64,000 nt of DNA. Source: Vitellaria paradoxa. Lineage: Eukaryota; Streptophyta; Magnoliopsida; Ericales; Sapotaceae. A program made the translations under genes and the position numbers. This document shows, piece by piece, positions 57,950-64,000 of the stretch. The stretch lies in NCBI GenBank assembly GCA_019916065.1, contig CM034233.1:11117573-11181572 (forward strand). Direction: 5' to 3'. The notes under the pieces were generated by a model that saw only the letters and a program-made list of their open reading frames with translations, was not told where the DNA came from and searched no databases. Each line of letters begins with the position of its first letter. The first letter of the stretch is position 1.

Positions 57950-59015
57950 TCAATCTTTGATGGAATGAGCAGAGGGCAATTGCTGCTCCTGTTCAGAAAC
58001 GCATGAAGCTGTGTTTTTTGAAGCTTGTATCATGCATGCACGTCTTACTTTGATCTTAAATAATCGATGAATTAACAATTTGTTTGTTGGTCTGTATGAC
58101 ATTGGGAATCTACGATACGTGTTTCAATTATATCTATCATCTTTAAATGGTTTTTAGCAATATTGTCTTCAATTTAGGCATATTTTCAGGATTACTGAGG
58201 TTTGAAACTTTGAATGTCATTCCTCATGTTTGCTTAAACTAACAGTTCTCTCACTAAATTACAAATACCGACTTGGCAATTCATGGAGTTAAAAGGTGAA
58301 ATTAAGAAGACTGACCACGAGGGATTATCATGTAATATATGAGTACCCTTGTCATGTTAAATGCAACACTCTCTCATGAACTTCAAACTAGAATAATATT
58401 TTTAATAAGAATTAAATACCGCACAATATAATTTAAGAATAATGCAAACTAAGAATAAGAATATGACTAAGCATAGCTGCCAATTCTTAATGCCAACTAA
58501 CATGAGAGAATAACAGCTTCTAATGCGTCGGTTATTGCAGAATGATTGTAAAGTGATCCTAAAGCTAAAATCAAACCAGGCATGTAACGCTCATTTAGAA
58601 GAAATTCTCCTTAGCAAAAGACACTCGTATTTGAACCCTTCGAAGTACAATTCACACGAAATTTCATTCACCTTCTAAGCTAGTTCCAACAATTCTAACC
58701 CAATAATCTGACTAATGTAAGTATGAAATTTGAAGTAATAATATCATCATCTCTTCAACCTAAATGGAGACTGAAATTTGAAGTAATAATATCATCATCT
58801 CTTCAACCTAAATGGAGACTAGAGTGGGTGAACATTGTTCATATAAAACCACAATCCCATTCACAGCCTGCATTCAATATCCTAGTGAGATCCTATTTTT
58901 AGGAGTAGAAAATGGAGAACAAGAAGGAAAAAAGGGGGGAAAAAAAAAAGAAAAAAAAAATGAGAAGAACCAGCCAGCCCAATTTACAATTGCAGATCTT
59001 CTGAGAGGCTTCTTG
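57950..59015. other. Intergenic 3' regions of the convergent MSL and SUMO protease genes
   Basis: No gene is seen. It contains a perfect 48-bp tandem duplication (58725-58820) and a purine-rich G/A tract (58915-58965) just before the protease stop codon. Confidence 0.6.
58725..58820. repeat. Perfect 48-bp tandem duplication
   Basis: The 48-base unit beginning GAAATTTGAAGTAATAATAT and ending AAATGGAGACT occurs twice head to tail, at 58725 and 58773, with no difference seen. This suggests a recent event. Confidence 0.9.
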
Positions 59016-62000
59016 TTAGTCAATTTCCCCTTCCAATGGAAGTGTAAGGCGCAGTCTTTTAGCAGGCTGCAGCTCATCTGATTCTGGCAGCGAATCATCG
59101 CAAACCCTTTTAGCAGTCTGCTGTTCATCTGTTTCTGGCACCAAATCATCACCAATCATTTCCTTGGCTGGCTGCCCATCTGATTCTGGAACTGAATCGT
59201 CACCTGTCATTACTACAACCTGTTTCCCATCTGGTTCCAAAACTGAATCATCACCAGTCCTACCCAGAATCTGTTGCCCATCTGGTTCAGACACTGAATC
59301 ATCCCCAATCCTTCCCAGAATCTGTTGCCCATCTGGTTCCAACACCGAATCATCACCACTCCTACCCAGAATCTGTTGCCCATCTGGTTCAGACACTGAA
59401 TCATCCCCAATCCTTCCCAGAATCTGTTGCCCATCTGGTTCCAACCCCGAATCATCACCAGTCCTACCCAGAATCTGTTGCCCAGCTGGTTCAGACACTG
59501 AATCATCCCCAATCCTTCCCAGAATCTGTTGCCCATCTGGTTCAGACACTGAATCATCACCAGTCCTACCCAGAATCTGTTGCCCAGCTGGTTCAGACAC
59601 TGAATCATCCCCAATCCTTCCCAGAATCTGTTGCCCATCTGGTTCAGACAGTGAATCATCACCAGTCCTTTCCAGAATCTGTTGCCCATCTGGTTCCGAC
59701 AATGAATCATCATCAGTCCTTCCCCGAATCTGTTGCCCATCTGGTTCCGACACTGAATTATCTCCAGTCCTTCCCAGAACCTGTTGCCCATCTGGTTCTG
59801 GCATTGAATCATCACTAGTCCTTTCTAGAACCTGTTGTCTATCTGATTCAGACAAATGATTATTACCAACGAAATGCACATCATCACATTTAACTTCCCC
59901 ATTTTCTTGCTTATCGCAGACCTGATCAGACAATCTGCATAGAATCTTTGGAGAGGAGATTGGATGATCAGCATTGCCATTAGAGTCAAGTATATGATCA
60001 GACTGAGAATCTGCGACATCAAGAACCTCACTAGGAGCAGAAAGGTCTTCTGTCAGGAACTCAATGTTTTCTGCTGAGGGAGATCTTGGTCGATCTATTT
60101 TCTCTTCAGCACCGAGATCTTCCCCAACTAGGTTCTTATCAGTGACCTCAACTTCTAGGGAATCATCAGATCCACAAATTGATGTTTCTGGGGATGCATC
60201 GGTATCTTCATGTTCAGGCTGATGAATCCCTTGGTTCCAGCAAGTCTGTGCTCCGAAATCTTTGGACTGATAGGGGAAAACAAAAGCTCCAGGGCCGATT
60301 CCAGCCAACTGCTGAAAGCCAGTTCTGTTTGATGGTGGATATACAAATTGCTCACCAGCTTCAACATCCTATTAAACAAACACAAGTATAAAATTTCAGT
60401 TAGATTTTAGGAATTCATTAAGTGAAAAATATTTTTTTTAATATTTTTAAGAGGGAATTAGTTGTTATTATCTCATAACTTTGTAGTTTTTTTCCCAAAG
60501 TCAAACTAAAAAAATACTAAATGTAGCCTGAAAAACCGATATCAAAACTAGAAGCATGCTAAGTAAATTGTCAGACCATCAACACAGATGGTGGTTCCAA
60601 AAGGTTAAATGCACATATCTACAATAAAATCGACTATTACAACATTCAACAACGCAGCGACCTATCAACTTATTTCAGTTTAAGGGATGCTACTATTGAA
60701 TGCCGTGTTCAATCTTAGAAATTCAGTCCTCTAGCAAATGATTCTTTTCCTCAGCAAAGATGAATACAACGAACTTTCACCAAAGAATCCAAGTCATCAA
60801 TTTTTTTTTTTTTTTTTTTTTTTTTCTATCTTAGAGTGCATTCATGAGAATTTGGAATCTACAAGTATGTCTCAACTATTTTGACATTTTGCCGTTAGCA
60901 AATATGTAGATAAGAGAACACAAAATCAAAAAGAAAAATAAGCTATTATTTTTGCTCCCATGCAATTGGCTTAGTGACGGGGACTTTCCTCCAATGCAAT
61001 TAGTTTAGTGATTGGGACTAATTACCACCAACATATTTAAAAGACTAACTAAAATCCTTCTAACGAGTCTATTTCTTAAATTTTTGGCATTTTCCCATGA
61101 GCAACATGTGGATAAGAAAACTAAAAAAAAAATGAAAAAATGATTTTTTTTTCGATCCTTTTTCCCCCCCTCCAATTTCAATCAGTTTAGCACTGAAGAT
61201 TAATTACCAACATATTTAAGGACACCTAAAAATCCTAGGCTTCGTCCAGTGAAAATCTGCTAGACATCGTGTTCCTTCTGAAGCTGCAATTATTCCAAAA
61301 TTTTCAGAAAATTCTACCTTCTAAATCTCAGGAATAGACTCACAAAGCCTCCTATTTCAGTCAAGATCTCAACAGTTTGAAACATAATTAGGAATATCAT
61401 AGCGGATGGAAAACGCTACAAAAGCATTGTGCTTTTGTATCTGGCCCTATAACATTTCATACTAGGTTCTTCGGATAGTTCTGGGATATTTTTACCATAC
61501 TGGGATTTATAGGATTGTACCAGAATTTTGCAAAATTCCAGTTTTTCATTTTGAAATTTTTATTTTCCTTTGATTCCTAAATCTTGGAGAACTAAGAATG
61601 ACGAGGAATTTCTTTTTCATTTCTTACCCAACTCAACACAAAAGAACTCCTTTATTTTGTTGTTTAGTAATATAAAATGACAAAAAAATTAAATTAATTG
61701 TCTTAGTCAACATCAATATGAAAATATAAAACATGCTTGATTAAGATCAATATGAAAATATAAAACATGCTATGTATAATTTGTGCGGTATACTTATTTG
61801 AGCAATACATAAAATGTTGAAATGATACGCTAAAATGTGCCTGTGCTAGTGTCAGTACGTATCACACAAATAACAAAACCACTATGCCATCCAACACAGG
61901 ATTTACAACTATTGTTTGAAACTATGAATTGGTGTAAAATCAACATAAATTAAATGAGTAGTTGCCATCACCAAAATATTTATGATCATACATCTTTTAA

Positions 62001-63214
62001 CCGTAATTATACCACATGATTAGAAGATGAAATGGAAAATACCTCTATGGGTTTAAACTCACTAAAAGATGCTGCCCGCTCAAAAGTTTGATATTGTCCA
62101 TCAAGGAATGATCCTGCAGGAGCTCCTGCCTCAATATACTCCCTGAAAACTAAATCTGAATCACCGCCACATTGAGATGATTTTGGCAATAGGGTGATTT
62201 CAATCCCTTGACCAGCTTGGGAACTAGATACATTCTCATGACTACTCTTTAAAGGACCACATCCCTCTGAAATAAACTCCACACCAGTTTCAATTTCATT
62301 ATTACTTGTGGGGTAGTTGGATGCACAAGGCTCACCACAAGAAGCAGCCGGAGAATTTTCCCTTTCAACAATTTTACAGACAAGTTTCTGGATATGGACC
62401 CGCTTGAGAGAAGGCTCGGCAGGCGGAAACCAATCCACATTAAGCTGCAAAAGAGAGATGCAATTCATGTATAACCAAACGTTGAAGGGAAGAAAATAAA
62501 AGAAAAAATGCACAAGATACTTGATAATTGCACTTAGGTTCCCATGAGTGAGGTTTATAAAATTCTAAAAAAAAAAAAAAAACTAATAATTGGTATATAG
62601 CTGATATTTGCCAAAATTTTCTTTCAGGAATAACTATGGCACGAAAAATTGATAATTAAAAAAAAAACTTAACATGCCAACTGGATTAAGTCGATTGACC
62701 AATTAAGGCCATTCAAGCAAAAATCAGTCTTCATAAACTACTTATTCATGAAAATTTCTTCTATGCATATAATCCCACCATTGAAGCTAGGAAAGACCTC
62801 TATACCTACACAAACATAAACAAAGTAGGATCAGAAAGCTACTCTAAATTTCAGAAACACCCCTCCGGTTTCTAATAAATATACAAATACCTCCATTTGA
62901 CATCATAAAAACAAGATAACAAAATCCAAAACTCTGAACAATCCAACTATAAGCAGATAATCAACGAAATTAGACCCCTTGGAATCATCCATTTCCAACG
63001 TATGACAAAAGATCCAAAGTGAAGCACTGAAACCCAACTATTGAAAGAAGAATGATAAACTCATGAAACTGAGTGAGAAGTTTGAGCCACTTACAAAGCT
63101 GGAGAACTTTGTTATACCAAAAGGAGTGAAGTTAAGAGGAGCTTCCTCCAAAAAGCGTTCCACATAGTGGAGCAAGAAGAGGCCACAGTCAAATGAATTT
63201 TGCTGCTGTGGTAG
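59016..63214 (-). CDS. ULP2-type SUMO protease (C48 family), C-terminal part; gene continues right
   Basis: Three exons on the minus strand are in phase: 63214-63095, 62444-62043 and 60368-59016, giving the last 624 residues. The first carries LPQQQNSFDCGLFLLHYVER, with the oxyanion Gln and catalytic Cys of the Ulp1/SENP cysteine protease fold. APLNFTPFGI and NVDWFPPAEPSLKR, typical of plant ULP2 proteins, follow. The catalytic His and Asp must lie in exons beyond the right edge. The rest is an acidic Ser/Glu-rich tail; its last 270 residues are a 17-residue tandem repeat, ending in PAKRLRLTLPLEGE. Arabidopsis relatives (At1g09730/At4g33620, recalled from memory) remove SUMO from nuclear proteins and affect flowering and fertility. 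The repeat tail is not something I remember from those proteins. Confidence 0.9.
59040..59870 (-). repeat. Coding minisatellite: 51-bp unit, about 15 copies, in the SUMO protease
   Basis: The repeated unit is SEPDGQQILGRTGDDSV with variants (SEPAGQQ, LEPDGQQ, GRIGDDS, GRSGDDS). Central copies are almost identical, edge copies diverge (PESDGQPAKEMIGDDLV, PETDEQQTAKRVCDDSL). In the centre, T-type and I-type units alternate, so the DNA has a 102-bp higher-order period. Since 51 is a multiple of 3, long open frames also appear in other frames; these are shadows. Confidence 0.95.
60369..62042 (-). other. Intron of the SUMO protease gene
   Basis: The donor ATAGAG|GTATTT and acceptor TTAATAG|GATGTT are in phase 0. 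It holds a T-run at about 60800-60826 and a repeated phrase TTAGTGACGGGGACT/TTAGTGATTGGGACT; no gene is seen. Confidence 0.75.
62445..63094 (-). other. Intron of the SUMO protease gene
   Basis: The donor AGCTTT|GTAAGT and acceptor TTTGCAG|CTTAAT are in phase 0. No repeat or gene is recognised apart from A-runs. Confidence 0.8.
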
Positions 63215-64000
63215 CTGCACAAAGCATACATGTCAAAACAACCTTGTACTCCCCCCACCATTCCCCAATCCTCCAATCCCCCCAAACACACACACAGGCA
63301 AAAGCCAGTGGCAGGATGACAGATTGAATCTTCATGCAATATTCCATCAAAAGACTAACACAAACATTTAGATAGATTTCAAACACACATATTTTAATAA
63401 TTTTTATGCGTTTTTTGAAATCACACAATCCAAAATGTTTTTGAAAGCTTTAACTTTCAACTATTCCTTGTAAATGTGTTCCCAATGAGAAGGTGAAACT
63501 GCTGAAACTAGGAAATAATGAACGTACACTTTGAAACTGTCTTCAATGTTAAGATGCAATACAAAAAATGTCAGATTGTAGTTCCCCATCCAGCTTCATG
63601 AATCTTTTGTAACCAAAAACTCATTCACCCAAGTATTGATAATAACAAAGTCCAATAGAACTATTTTTATTATTGTTAAGTTAGCTTGATTTACATTGCT
63701 AGGCCTATACAACTTAAACTTTTGGGATAATTGAAACTTTGTACGATATCAAAACTCTGGCTCTAGAAGGTTTTGCATTCAAGTCTAATCACTAGTATTT
63801 GTTCTCCATTCATTGTTGTGGACTTTGTTTGTCTTTGTTGGTGAACCTATTTAGTTTAATTCATCCCTCTTTACCATCAAATGTCCATGCTTATTCTTTG
63901 AATATTATTGAAATGCTTATTTATAAAATTAAAAAAAAAATAATATTGATATGTAGAGCATCCAAGTGTTTAATTTGTGTATGAGAGTTGGACACACATC
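63215..64000 (-). other. Probable intron of the SUMO protease gene, running off the window
   Basis: The acceptor TTGTGCAG|CTACC at 63215/63214 marks its 3' end. I searched the minus strand for the expected preceding coding block (catalytic Asp region) and did not find it, so the donor should lie to the right. A GTGTGTGTGTTTGGGG tract is near 63280-63295. Confidence 0.6.

Noticed and set aside
59164..59859. A 231-codon, cysteine-rich open frame on + and a 200-codon frame on - over the minisatellite
   Set aside because: They overlie the coding 51-bp repeat of the SUMO protease; a unit divisible by three without stops leaves several frames open. Only the minus frame at 59016-60368 joins to protease exons in phase.

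Overview
This is plant nuclear DNA, most likely from a eudicot and possibly a woody one. The genes have plant families and GT-AG introns, the intergenic DNA is AT-rich, and it is packed with plant-type transposable elements (LINEs, an Au-like SINE pair, a miniature LTR element, a hAT derivative, Tourist-like MITEs). The species cannot be fixed from the sequence alone.

Five real protein-coding genes are supported. Left to right they are: (1) the 3' part of a Myb/SANT-domain gene on + (exons 1479-6292); (2) a NETWORKED 2 (NET2) actin-binding gene on - (13255-8434); (3) a short plant protein of unknown function on - (28009-22788) with one 4.66-kb intron; (4) an MSL2/MSL3-type plastid MscS-like mechanosensitive channel on + (48344-57949, 13 coding exons); (5) the 3' part of a ULP2-type SUMO protease on - (63214-59016, continuing past the right edge). 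From memory, Arabidopsis carries MSL3, NET2A and a homologous Myb-like gene side by side, and a second block with the Myb-like gene, NET2B and a ULP2-type protease. The window therefore looks like the unreduced version of a conserved gene block, stretched by inserted DNA.

The most unusual region is 16337-20503. It is a GC-richer island inside very AT-rich DNA: a tandem array of about 5.4 units of 770-783 bp. Each unit carries a piece of a pfkB fructokinase gene joined to a piece of a BAHD acyltransferase gene, followed by a roughly 310-bp foldback. All copies share the same internal frame change, which keeps a chimeric reading frame of 131-133 residues open in three of the five full units.

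Other structure: a 166-bp tandem repeat sits between genes 1 and 2. A hAT-like element with an 8-bp target duplication lies in the intron of gene 3. From 31505 to 39518 a decayed LINE is broken by a 3.7-kb TG...CA element (5-bp target duplication CCTCC) and by a 1.1-kb miniature LTR retrotransposon with PBS, PPT and 209-bp LTRs. From 39519 to 46740 there are only MITEs, SINEs and simple repeats. The last exon of the SUMO protease gene contains a 51-bp coding minisatellite of about 15 units.

All exon boundaries were derived by eye from splice sites, reading phase and family resemblance; no search was run. Gene families are named from memory of their sequences.
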